From: Thermus kawarayensis JCM 12314
GTDB taxonomy: Bacteria; Deinococcota; Deinococci; Deinococcales; Thermaceae
Length of the DNA: 6,271 bases
NCBI GenBank assembly: GCA_001311545.1
Contig: BBBL01000096.1
Location: 1 to 6,271 of the forward strand
Direction: 5' to 3'
Both the position numbers and the translations under genes were made by a program. Below, one piece after another: positions 1-6,067 of this stretch. How positions within the stretch are numbered: the first letter of the stretch is position 1; every line of letters begins with the position of its first letter. Below the pieces are notes generated by a model. The model saw only the letters and a program-made list of their open reading frames with translations, made no database searches and was not told where the DNA came from.

Positions 1-1
1 G

Positions 2-327
2 GGGAAGGAAACCTTTGAGGGAAGCCTCGAGCTCTCCGCCCCCGGGGGATGCTGGTCCTCTTCGGCCAGTCCTCGGGGCCGGTGCCGCCCACGGACCCCC
101 AGGTCCTGAACCGCAAGGGAAGTCTCTTCCTCACCCGCCCCACCCTCCACCACTACACGGCAAGCCGCAAGGAGCTCCTTTGGCGGGCCGGGGAGGTCTT
201 TCAGGCGGTGCGGGAGGGGTGGCTTAAGGTGCGCATCGGGGCCGAGTACCCCTTGGAGAGGGCCCGGGAGGCCCACGAGGCCTTGGAAGGCAGGAGGACC
301 ACGGGCAAGGTCCTCCTAATCCCTTAG
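2..327 (+). CDS. NAD(P)H:quinone oxidoreductase, C-terminal part (zinc-type ADH superfamily)
   Basis: This is the last ~107 residues of a quinone oxidoreductase; the start lies outside the window. Such enzymes use NADPH to reduce quinones in the cytoplasm. The visible part holds the late Rossmann strand ([14 protein letters not shown]) and the usual family ending: [13 protein letters not shown], then a helix, [22 protein letters not shown] and TTGKVLLIP. The match to the NADPH:quinone reductase branch is clear by eye; substrate cannot be told. The coding frame is broken near 40-48: the upstream frame reads [14 protein letters not shown] and the downstream frame begins at MLVLFG. One extra base in the C/G run would join them, so an ORF starting at 49 is not a real gene start. 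The stop overlaps the stop of the convergent kinase gene. Confidence 0.85.
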
Positions 328-1220
328 GAAGCGCTCCTTCCAGGCCCTAAGCCCTTCCTCGGGAAGCCCCGCCCCCCGCACGGTGCAGGCCAGGGCGGAA
401 AGGGCCACGGCCCCCTTCAGGACCTCCTCCAGGTCTTCCCGGGAAAGGCCCCCAGGTTCCCCTTGCCGTAACCCTTTCTGCCGAGGAGGGCGAGGAAGGC
501 CGCGGCGAAGGTATCCCCCGCCCCCACGGTGTCCACCACCGCCACCTTCTCCCAGGCGCCCGCACCTCCCCCTCCCCCAGGAAGGCCACCGCCCCCTCGG
601 GGCCCAGGGTGAGGACCTTTAAGGGGAGGGGAAGGCGCCTCACCCTTCCACGGGGCCTTCGGGAAAGAGGAGGCGGGCGTCCTCCAGGGAGAGCTTCAGG
701 AGGTCCGCGCGGGCGAGGTAATCCGCCACGAGGTCCCTTTCCGCCGCCTTCGGGGGGTGGCGCAGGTTGGGGTCAAAGGAGACCAGGGCTCCCTCCTTCC
801 GGGCCTCCTCCAGAAGGGCCGCCAGGCCCTCTTGGGCGCGGGCCTCGAGGGCCAAGAGGGAGCCGAAGTGGAAGGCCTTGGCCCCCTTCAGGGCCCCGGG
901 CCCGGGGCGGAAGGGCCCTTGGAAGGGACGGTGGAAGCTATAGCGGGCGTTTCCCTCCCGGTCCAGGCGCACCAGGGCCAGGGGCATGGGGCCTTCGTGG
1001 CGCTGAAGCCGGGCCTCTATACCCCGCCTGGCCATCTCCTCCTCGCTCCAGGCGGAGAGCCAGTCCGTCCCCACCTCCGAGAGGAAGCGCACGGGAAGCC
1101 CAAGCCGCGCCAGAACGCTCGCCGTGTTGAGGAGGGAACCCCCCAAGCCCCGGTGAAGCGCAAAGAGCCCTCCCCCTCCAGCACCAGGTCCACCAAGGTT
1201 TCCCCAGCCAGGGCCAGCAT
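316..1220 (-). CDS. PfkB-family carbohydrate kinase, fructokinase-like (frameshifted)
   Basis: Predicted cytoplasmic sugar kinase that transfers phosphate from ATP to a sugar hydroxyl. The start at 1220 gives [16 protein letters not shown], the normal first strand of the family. [15 protein letters not shown] (from about residue 27) is the sugar-binding Gly-Gly region, SFDPNLR in the middle is typical of fructokinases, and DTVGAGDTF (about residues 231-239) is the second PfkB signature, with Asp ~237 as expected catalytic base. The rebuilt protein is about 302 residues, a normal length. Four single-base losses break the frame, near 1152, 643-645, 551-553 and 449-453; repairing each keeps family motifs continuous through to ...[12 protein letters not shown] and the stop at 316. 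Fructose is the best guess for substrate, but 2-keto-3-deoxygluconate or another sugar is possible. It is divergent from the aldehyde oxidoreductase gene and convergent with the quinone oxidoreductase gene. Confidence 0.85.
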
Positions 1221-1228
1221 GATGCCCC

Positions 1229-1234
1229 ACTTTA
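1229..1234 (-). promoter_or_regulatory. Possible -10 element of the sugar kinase gene
   Basis: On the minus strand TAAAGT lies 8 bases before the kinase ATG at 1220, and there is no convincing Shine-Dalgarno in between. This fits the TAnnnT-type -10 placed just ahead of leaderless genes in Thermus and Deinococcus. It overlaps the weak -35-like hexamer of the opposite promoter (1231-1236). No good -35 is visible. Confidence 0.35.
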
Positions 1235-1262
1235 CATTCCCCCCGGGGCCCGGTGGTATAAT
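1231..1262 (+). promoter_or_regulatory. Promoter of the aldehyde oxidoreductase gene, extended -10
   Basis: A perfect TATAAT at 1257-1262 is preceded by TG and one base (TGGTATAAT, 1254-1262), an extended -10. The best -35-like hexamer is TTTACA at 1231-1236, but the spacer is 20 bases, longer than the usual 17. The extended -10 could make up for this; the spacer contains C/G runs, so its length is also open to sequence error. Transcription would start near 1268-1270, giving a leader of about 57 bases. Confidence 0.65.
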
Positions 1263-1266
1263 CTTC

Positions 1267-1293
1267 CGGAACCTAAGCGAAGTCCTTGTTCCG
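1267..1293 (+). repeat. Inverted repeat in the leader of the aldehyde oxidoreductase gene
   Basis: CGGAAC (1267-1272) and GTTCCG (1288-1293) are perfect inverted copies separated by 15 bases, beginning almost at the expected transcription start. They could be an operator half-site pair or a weak leader hairpin. TTCCGGAA at 1264-1271 is also an 8-base palindrome. A 6-base repeat may arise by chance. Confidence 0.3.
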
Positions 1294-1313
1294 TCGTGCG
1301 GCGCGGTTTATCT

Positions 1314-1320
1314 AAGGAGG
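1314..1320 (+). promoter_or_regulatory. Ribosome binding site of the aldehyde oxidoreductase gene
   Basis: AAGGAGG lies six bases before the ATG at 1327. It is the strongest Shine-Dalgarno on the plus strand here and fixes this start over the long upstream open frame that runs through the kinase gene on the other strand. Confidence 0.85.
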
Positions 1321-1326
1321 TGGAGG

Positions 1327-3148
1327 ATGCTCGGTGGATATGCCCACAGGATCGCCCGTATTGACCTGAGCGCGGGGAAGGTGGAGTACTTCGCCCCCGA
1401 CCCCAAGGACCTGGAGATGTACGTGGGGGGAAGGGGCCTTGGGGTGAAGTACGTCTTTGAGAACGGCCCCCAGGTGGACCCCCTGGGCCCGGAGAACCTC
1501 CTCTGCATCATGAACGGCCCCCTCTCCGGCACCCGGGCCAAGATGTCGGGGAGGCTGGCGGTGGTCACCAAAAGCCCCCTCACGGGCACCGTAACCGACA
1601 GCCACATGGGGGGCTGGACCGCCGCCAAGCTCAAGTGGGCGGGGTTTGACGGCCTCCTCATCAAGGGGGCTTCGGAAAAGCCCGTCTACCTCCTGGTGAA
1701 GGACGGGGAGGTTTCCATCCACGAGGCCACGGACCTCTGGGGCAAGACCACCCACGAGGTCCACCGCATCCTCCGGGAACGGCACGGGGAGGAAGCGGAC
1801 GTGATGGCCATCGGCCCGCTGGGGAGAACCTGGTGCGCTTCGCCAACTGGATCAACAACGACGAGCGGGCGGCGGGCCGTGGCGGCACCGGGGCGGTGGC
1901 GGGGAGCAAGAAGCTCAAGGCCATCGTGGTGGTGGGCAGGCAGGAAAAGATGCCCCAGCCCAAGGACCCGAGCTCTGGCGGGAGGCGGACCGGCTGGCCT
2001 CGGCCACCATCAACGACCCCAAGAACGTCACCGCCCCCAAGAAGGGCGGCCTCTCCCTCTATGGCACCAACGTCCTCATGAACATCACCAACGTCATGGG
2101 GGCCCTGCCCACCTTCAACGCCCAGCACACCTGCATTGAGGGGGTGGAGAAGATCTCCGGGGAGTACATCCGCGAGCACCGCCTCATCAAGGACAACACC
2201 TGCCACGCCTGCCCCGTGGCCTGCAAGAAGATGGTGGAGGTCCACATCAACGGCAAGACCATCCGTTTTGAGTCCTACGAGTACGAGTCCGCCTGGGCCC
2301 TAGGGGCCCACTCGGGCCACACGGACACCGACTGGACGGGATACGCCATCTACCTCTGCAACGCCTACGGCATGGACACCATTGAGGCGGGGAACGCCAT
2401 CGCCGTCCTCATGGAGGCCACGGAGAAGGGCTACTACCGGGGCGAGGACGGGGTCCGCTTCGGGGACAAGGAGGGGGAGGTGCGGGTCCTCGAGGCCATC
2501 GCCTACCGCCGGGGCGTGGGGGACATGCTGGCGGAGGGCCCCGCCCGCTTCGCCAAGACCATCGGCCACCCGGAGATCTCCTTGGAGGTCAAAGGGCAGT
2601 CCATCCCCGCCTACGACCCCAGGGGGCTCAAGGGGATGGGCATCGCCTACGCCACCTCCAACCGGGGGGCCTGCCACCTTAGGGCCTACACCCCGGCCTC
2701 GGAGATCCTTGGGGTTCCCTACAAGACCGACCCCCTGGCCTGGGAGGGGAAGGGCAAGCTCACCAAGCTTTTCCAGGACCTCTCCGCCTTCACCGACTCC
2801 CTGGACCTCTGCAAGTTCAGCCAGTTCGCCGAGGGCCCGGAGGAGTACGCCAAGCAGCTTTCCGCCTACTGGGGCCGCCCGGTGAGCCCGGAGGAAATCC
2901 TCAGGATCGGCGAGCGCATCTACAACCTGGAGCGCTACTACAACAACCTGGCGGGCTGGGCCGAGGGCTCGGACTACCTGCCCGAGCGCTTCCTCAAGGA
3001 GCCCTCCGACTGCGCGGGCTCCAAGGGCCAACTCACCGAGCTAGAGCTCATGCTCCAGGAGTACTACCAGGAGCGGGGCTGGGAAAAGGGCGTGGTGCCC
3101 CCCGCCAAGCTCCAAGAGCTGGGCATCCTCTCCCAGGCCGCCGACTAA
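1327..3148 (+). CDS. Aldehyde:ferredoxin oxidoreductase, tungsten-pterin enzyme family (frameshifted)
   Basis: Predicted cytoplasmic enzyme that oxidises aldehydes to carboxylic acids and passes electrons to ferredoxin, using a bis-pterin W (or Mo) centre and a [4Fe-4S] cluster. The rebuilt protein is 607 residues, matching the ~605 of Pyrococcus AOR. The N-terminal AFOR domain (about 1-205) shows [42 protein letters not shown] and [20 protein letters not shown] (from Arg181). Cluster ligands are CHACPVAC (Cys293, 296, 300) plus Cys496 in DSLDLCKF. His451 (RGACHLRAY) and the Glu-rich ESYEYES stretch (316-322) probably supply active-site residues. The frame is broken by single-base losses near 1819 (between AIGP and GENLVRF) and 1970 ([13 protein letters not shown]). 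The next gene encodes a MoaD-like protein, which supports a pterin-cofactor link. No ferredoxin gene is visible here. Which aldehyde it uses, and W versus Mo, cannot be read from sequence. Confidence 0.93.
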
Positions 3149-3154
3149 AGGCCA

Positions 3155-3198
3155 GCGCCTTGGTTCTGCGACACGAAGGCCCTTCTGGGGCCCCCGCT
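3155..3198 (+). repeat. 44-base repeat, copy A, just after the aldehyde oxidoreductase gene
   Basis: This stretch matches the reverse complement of 3782-3825 at 39 of 44 positions with no gaps. The first 16 bases (GCGCCTTGGTTCTGCG) and last 12 (GGGGCCCCCGCT) are identical. Inside is a small hairpin, GGCCC (3178-3182) with GGGCC (3188-3192). Three of the five differences fall in or beside that hairpin loop. The copy starts six bases after the stop codon. The family is unknown to me. Confidence 0.8.
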
Positions 3199-3219
3199 CT
3201 GGCGCAAGCCAGAGCGGGG
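3192..3219 (+). terminator. Hairpin terminator candidate after the aldehyde oxidoreductase gene
   Basis: CCCCGCTCTGGC (3192-3203) pairs perfectly over 12 bases with GCCAGAGCGGGG (3208-3219), closed by a GCAA tetraloop of the stable GNRA class. No T-run follows (TACTTGGCC), so it is not a textbook intrinsic terminator, but it could stop polymerase or protect the mRNA 3' end. Its left arm overlaps the end of repeat copy A by 7 bases, so the two folds may compete. Confidence 0.7.
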
Positions 3220-3257
3220 TACTTGGCCTCCCTCCCGGGGGAACCCTGGCCTTCCTT

Positions 3258-3263
3258 TAGACT
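3258..3263 (+). promoter_or_regulatory. Possible -10 for a leaderless MoaD-like gene transcript
   Basis: TAGACT lies six bases before the ATG at 3270. Transcription would start at or next to the start codon, as in leaderless genes. There is no clear Shine-Dalgarno (only CGGGGT) and no good -35. With the hairpin at 3192-3219 upstream, this suggests the MoaD-like gene has its own promoter. Confidence 0.4.
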
Positions 3264-3269
3264 CGGGGT

Positions 3270-3779
3270 ATGCCCAAGGTAAACCTCTACGCCACGTTCC
3301 GGGACCTGGTGGGGAAAAGCCAGCTTGTGGTTCCAGGGAGCACCGTGGGGGAGGTGCTCTCCCACCTGGTGGGGGCCTATCCCGCCCTAAAGGGGGAACT
3401 CTTTGCGGGGGAAGACCTGGCGGAGCGGGTCTCGGTTTTTCTGGAGGGCCGGGACGTGCGCTACCTCCAGGGCCTCTCCACCCCCCTCTCCCCCGAGGCC
3501 ACCCTGGACCTCTTCCCCCCGGTGGCGGGGGGCGGGTTTGAACGGACCTTCGGGGCCTTTCCCCCTTGGCTCCTTGAGCGCTACCTGGAGGAGTGGGGCG
3601 GGACGAGGGAAGGGGAAGGGGTCTACCGCCTCCCCGGGGCCCGGGTGCGCTTCCGGGAGGTGGAGCCCTTAAGGGTGGGAAGCCTCGCCATCCCCCAGCT
3701 TCGGGTGGAGGTGGAGGGCGAGGAGGCGGAAGCCTGGTTTAACCGCATCGCCTTCGCCGCCAGCCGGGGCGGGGGCTAA
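3270..3779 (+). CDS. MoaD-related ubiquitin-fold protein with C-terminal extra domain
   Basis: A 169-residue two-domain protein in one intact frame. Residues 1-89 are a MoaD/ThiS-like beta-grasp domain: KVNLYATFRDLVGK at the start, VSVFLEGRDVRYLQGL in the middle, and the hallmark end ATLDLFPPVAGGG. In ordinary MoaD the protein stops after Gly-Gly, and that terminal Gly is adenylated and turned into a thiocarboxylate that gives sulfur to molybdopterin synthase. Here Gly87-Gly89 are followed by about 80 more residues (FERTFGAFPPWLLERYLEEW ... AWFNRIAFAASRGGG). I recall this layout from the Thermus thermophilus MoaD-related protein of known structure (PDB 1V8C, from memory), whose tail is the DUF1952 domain. 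The gene follows the aldehyde oxidoreductase gene by 121 bases on the same strand, which suggests a role in its pterin cofactor, possibly after cleavage. The chain also ends in Gly-Gly-Gly. Confidence 0.9.
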   Translation: MPKVNLYATFRDLVGKSQLVVPGSTVGEVLSHLVGAYPALKGELFAGEDLAERVSVFLEGRDVRYLQGLSTPLSPEATLDLFPPVAGGGFERTFGAFPPWLLERYLEEWGGTREGEGVYRLPGARVRFREVEPLRVGSLAIPQLRVEVEGEEAEAWFNRIAFAASRGGG

Positions 3780-3781
3780 GC

Positions 3782-3825
3782 AGCGGGGGCCCCCAAGGGG
3801 CCTTCATGCCGCAGAACCAAGGCGC
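3782..3825 (-). repeat. 44-base repeat, copy B, inverted relative to copy A
   Basis: Read on the minus strand, this copy matches 3155-3198 at 39 of 44 positions. It starts on the plus strand 2 bases after the MoaD-like stop; on the minus strand it lies 54 bases after the AGCS stop codon. It holds a hairpin GGCCCC (3788-3793) / GGGGCC (3797-3802) with a CAA loop, one pair longer than in copy A. Both copies thus sit downstream of a gene read in their own direction, and together they flank the MoaD-like gene. Confidence 0.8.
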
Positions 3826-3859
3826 GGGCGCTTACCCTGCTTCCGGTTTCCTTCGCCCT

Positions 3860-3892
3860 GCCGCCCCGGGGAAAGGGCGTTACCGGGGCGGC
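3860..3892 (-). terminator. Hairpin at the end of the AGCS transporter gene
   Basis: GCCGCCCCGG and its perfect inverted copy CCGGGGCGGC form a 10-bp stem (3860-3869 with 3883-3892) around a 13-base loop that contains the TAA stop codon of the transporter gene. One arm is the last coding bases (..V-P-P-R). No T-run follows on the minus strand, so termination is plausible rather than certain. Confidence 0.5.
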
Positions 3893-5234
3893 ACCCAGGG
3901 CTCCCCGCGGAAGAAGCCGTAGACCAGGCGGCCCACCACGCCCCCCAGGAGCACGAGGCCCAGGAGGTTGGGGAGGGCCATGAGGCCGTTTAGGGTGTCG
4001 GAAATGGCCAGGAAGGCCTCGAGGCCCCCCAAAGGCCCCACGAAGGCCAAGGTGGCGAAGGTGAGGCGGTAGGGCCAGCGAATCCCCTCCCCGAAGAGGA
4101 AGGCCGCCGCCTCCTCCCCGTAAAACCCCCAGGAGACCATGGTCCCCAGGGCGAAGACGGCCACGGTGAGGGCCAGGATGGCCCCGCCCAAAGGGTGGGC
4201 CTGGAAGAGGGCCTGGGCGGCCTCGGCGGCGCTTCCCCCTTTCTGCCAGAGGCCCGAGGCCAGGAAGGCGAGGGCGGTGAGGCTGGTGACCAGGAAGCTC
4301 ACGAACATCTCCGTCACCCCCCAGAAGCCCTGCCGCACCGGGTGGTCCACCTGGGCCTGGGCGTGGGCGATGGGGGCCGAGCCCAGCCCCGCCTCGTTGG
4401 CGAAGATGCCCCGGCCAAGCCCGGCGTTGAGGGCGGCGAAGAGGCTATAGCCCGCAGCGCCCCCCAAAGCCGCCTCCGGGGTGAAGGCGGCTCGGAAGAC
4501 CAGGGCCAAGGCCTCGGGATATGGGCCCCGTAGAGGACCAGGAGGGGTCCCACCGCCCCCAGGAAGAGGAGAAGCTTCAGGGGCACCACCACCTGGGCGA
4601 ACCGGGCCACCCACACGATCCCCCCGCCCAGGACCACCCCCACCAGGAGGGCCAGGAAAAGGCCCACCAGGGCCGGGGGGACCCCCAAGGGGACCAAGGC
4701 CCCGCTCACCGCCCCCGCCTGGGAGAGGTTGCCGATGCCGAAGGCGGCCACCGCCGCAAAGAAGGCGAAGAGGTGGCCCAAGAAGCGCAGCCTGGGGAGC
4801 CCCCGGGAGAGGTAGTACATGGGCCCGCCGGACACCGAGCCGTCGGCGAAGCGCCGGCGGAAGTGGACGGCCAGGGTGGCCTCGGCGAACTTGGTGCCCG
4901 TGCCGAAGAAGTAGCCCACCCACATCCAGAACACGGCCCCTGGCCCCCCAAGGAGAACCGCCGCCAGCATGCCTAGGAGGTGGCCGGTGCCGATGGTGGC
5001 GGAAAGGGCCACCATGGTGGCCTGGAAGGGGGTGATCTGGCCGCCGAAGCCATAGGCCCGCTCGCGGATGGCCCCAAAGGTCTCGGCGAAGGAGACCCGG
5101 AGCATCCGGAGAGGGGCTTGGAACCAACGTATCTGGAATATAACCAAATAAGCCCCCACCAGGAGGAAGACCAGCTTCATGGGGAAGCCGTAAACGATCC
5201 GGTTCAGATACTCGTTCAGAGCCAGGATATCCAT
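3880..5234 (-). CDS. AGCS-family amino-acid (alanine/glycine):cation symporter (frameshifted)
   Basis: Predicted inner-membrane carrier that brings small amino acids, typically alanine or glycine, into the cell with Na+ or H+. The rebuilt protein is 451 residues, the usual family length, with many hydrophobic spans (first at about 20-35). Family landmarks are GGPGAVFWMW (97-106), followed by TKFAEATLAVHFR; SGGPMYYL (135-142); GIGNLSQAG (167-174); FANEAGLGSAPIAHA (278-292); DHPVRQG (297-303); and SWGFYGEEAAAFLFG (about 368-382). The usual GTGN in the first helix pair reads GTGH (82-85). A single-base loss near 4525 breaks the frame between LLVLYGA and YPEALALVF. The ATG at 5234 has a good GGAGGT seven bases upstream and lies 2 bases after the stop of the DUF4388 gene, so the two are co-transcribed and probably translationally coupled. 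The exact substrate is inferred from family only. Confidence 0.9.
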
Positions 5235-5236
5235 AC

Positions 5237-6017
5237 CTACACCTCCGGCACCGCCTCCACCTTATCCCCCCGGCGGAGGCGGAGGCGCCTCAGGTCCTCC
5301 TCCAGAAGGCCGAGCCGCCCGGGGATGTTGGGCCTAGGGCGGACCTCCATCGCCGCCTCCCGCCCCAAGAGGCGCAGGCGAAAGCCATGGCGGATGCCCG
5401 GGCCCACTCGGCGTACAGGGCCTCGTCCACGTAGGCCACCCCGGAGCCCGGGCCGTAGATGGGAAGGACCAGGAGGGAGACCGGGGACACCTCCACCCGG
5501 GGGACGGCCTCGAGGACCCTCACCTGCAAAAGGGTGTGCAGGACCGGGCCAGGCGCAAGACCCCGGGGGCCATGAGGACTTGGGCGATGGGCTTCCCCTC
5601 CACCTGGGCCAGCACCTGGAGGGTTTCTGGGGAAAGCTCCACCTCCCCGCCCCTGGGGTTTAGGCGGAGGACGTAGCTCCAGTCGCTGGGAAGGCTGAGC
5701 CCCTGCCATACCTCCTGGGCCTCGGCCAGGCGGGCGGGGACGGCGAGCCCCCCCAGGAGGGTGGTGTGGGGCGGAAGGGCCTCGGGCTCGAAGGTGAAGG
5801 GGGCCCGCCTAAGACCCGCCAAGAGGTCCAGGGCCTCCTCCCCCTCCAAGGAACGCTCCCCCGCCTGGGCTTTGGCGTGGACCACCTGGCCTCCCCGGAG
5901 GTAGACCTCCGCCTCCAGGAAAGGGGGCTTGAGGACGAGCCGCCCGGTGCGCCCGGCGCTCATGAGGGCGCCCACCAGGGCGGGAAAGGGAAACTCGGCG
6001 AGGTTGCCCGCAAGCAT
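5237..6017 (-). CDS. DUF4388-domain protein (frameshifted)
   Basis: Rebuilt length is about 260 residues, with no signal peptide or membrane span. Residues ~1-85 match the DUF4388 pattern: GNLAEFPFPALVGALMSAGRTGRLVL, EVYLRGGQVVHAKA, LEGEEALDLLAG and APFTFEPEALPP. This domain is found in bacterial signalling and gliding or polarity proteins (PatA-like) and its biochemical role is poorly known. A middle helical part (about 128-170, LSPETLQVLAQVEGKPIAQV) resembles the module that often follows DUF4388. The C-terminal part (about 175-260) is not recognised; it ends in LRRGDKVEAVPEV. Two single-base losses, near 5545 (LRLAR/VLHTLLQV) and 5395-5399 (EWARA/IRHGF), break the frame. The ATG at 6017 was chosen because DUF4388 proteins begin just there; the frame stays open upstream but reads over the promoter of the divergent gene. 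It is first in an operon with the AGCS transporter. Confidence 0.75.
5241..5246 (-). promoter_or_regulatory. Ribosome binding site of the AGCS gene
   Basis: Read on the minus strand, GGAGGT ends six bases before the ATG at 5234. It lies inside the last codons of the DUF4388 gene (Pro-Glu-Val), so ribosomes ending there could start directly on the transporter. Confidence 0.8.
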
Positions 6018-6025
6018 TCCCCCCC

Positions 6026-6031
6026 GTTTTA
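6026..6031 (-). promoter_or_regulatory. Possible -10 of the DUF4388-AGCS operon
   Basis: On the minus strand TGGTAAAAC gives an extended-type -10 (TAAAAC) eight bases before the ATG at 6017. The gap is a run of seven G and one A, which could either be a poor Shine-Dalgarno or show that the transcript is leaderless. No -35 is clear. The call is tentative because the hexamer lacks the final T. Confidence 0.3.
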
Positions 6032-6061
6032 CCACGCTCCTTCGCCGACGTCCAGGCGGGG

Positions 6062-6067
6062 TATGCT
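6062..6067 (+). promoter_or_regulatory. Possible -10 of the alpha/beta hydrolase gene
   Basis: TATGCT lies five bases before the ATG at 6073 (intervening GGGGC), again in the position expected for a leaderless gene. The divergent region shared with the DUF4388 gene is only 55 bases (6018-6072), which leaves little room for long leaders on either side. Confidence 0.4.

Noticed and set aside
757..1326. A long open plus-strand frame continuing upstream of the aldehyde oxidoreductase ATG at 1327
   Set aside because: It is antisense to the sugar kinase, has no family resemblance, and crosses the extended -10 promoter; the AAGGAGG site and the family alignment fix the start at 1327.
1327..2100. 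Split aldehyde oxidoreductase as separate subunit genes or a programmed frameshift
   Set aside because: The breaks fall inside conserved strands, each is fixed by one base, and the same kind of break occurs in four other unrelated genes in this window.
1661..2245. A 194-codon minus-strand open frame
   Set aside because: It is the mirror of the AOR coding sequence with no recognisable domain or ribosome site.
2300..3031. A 243-codon minus-strand open frame opposite the aldehyde oxidoreductase
   Set aside because: Long antisense frames are normal in such GC-rich DNA. The composition (Gly/Val/Ala/Leu-rich) matches mirrored codons, and the plus-strand protein there carries clear AOR motifs.
3155..3198. 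tRNA or other known structured RNA in the 44-base repeat
   Set aside because: It is too short, has no cloverleaf arms, and I do not recognise any known RNA family in it.
3785..3794. GGGGGCCCCC perfect palindrome as a separate site
   Set aside because: A loopless G/C palindrome is expected in DNA of this composition, and it is already part of repeat copy B.
4481..5035. Plus-strand open frames of 151-184 codons opposite the transporter
   Set aside because: They are rich in Pro, Arg and Gly and lie opposite well-supported AGCS motifs.
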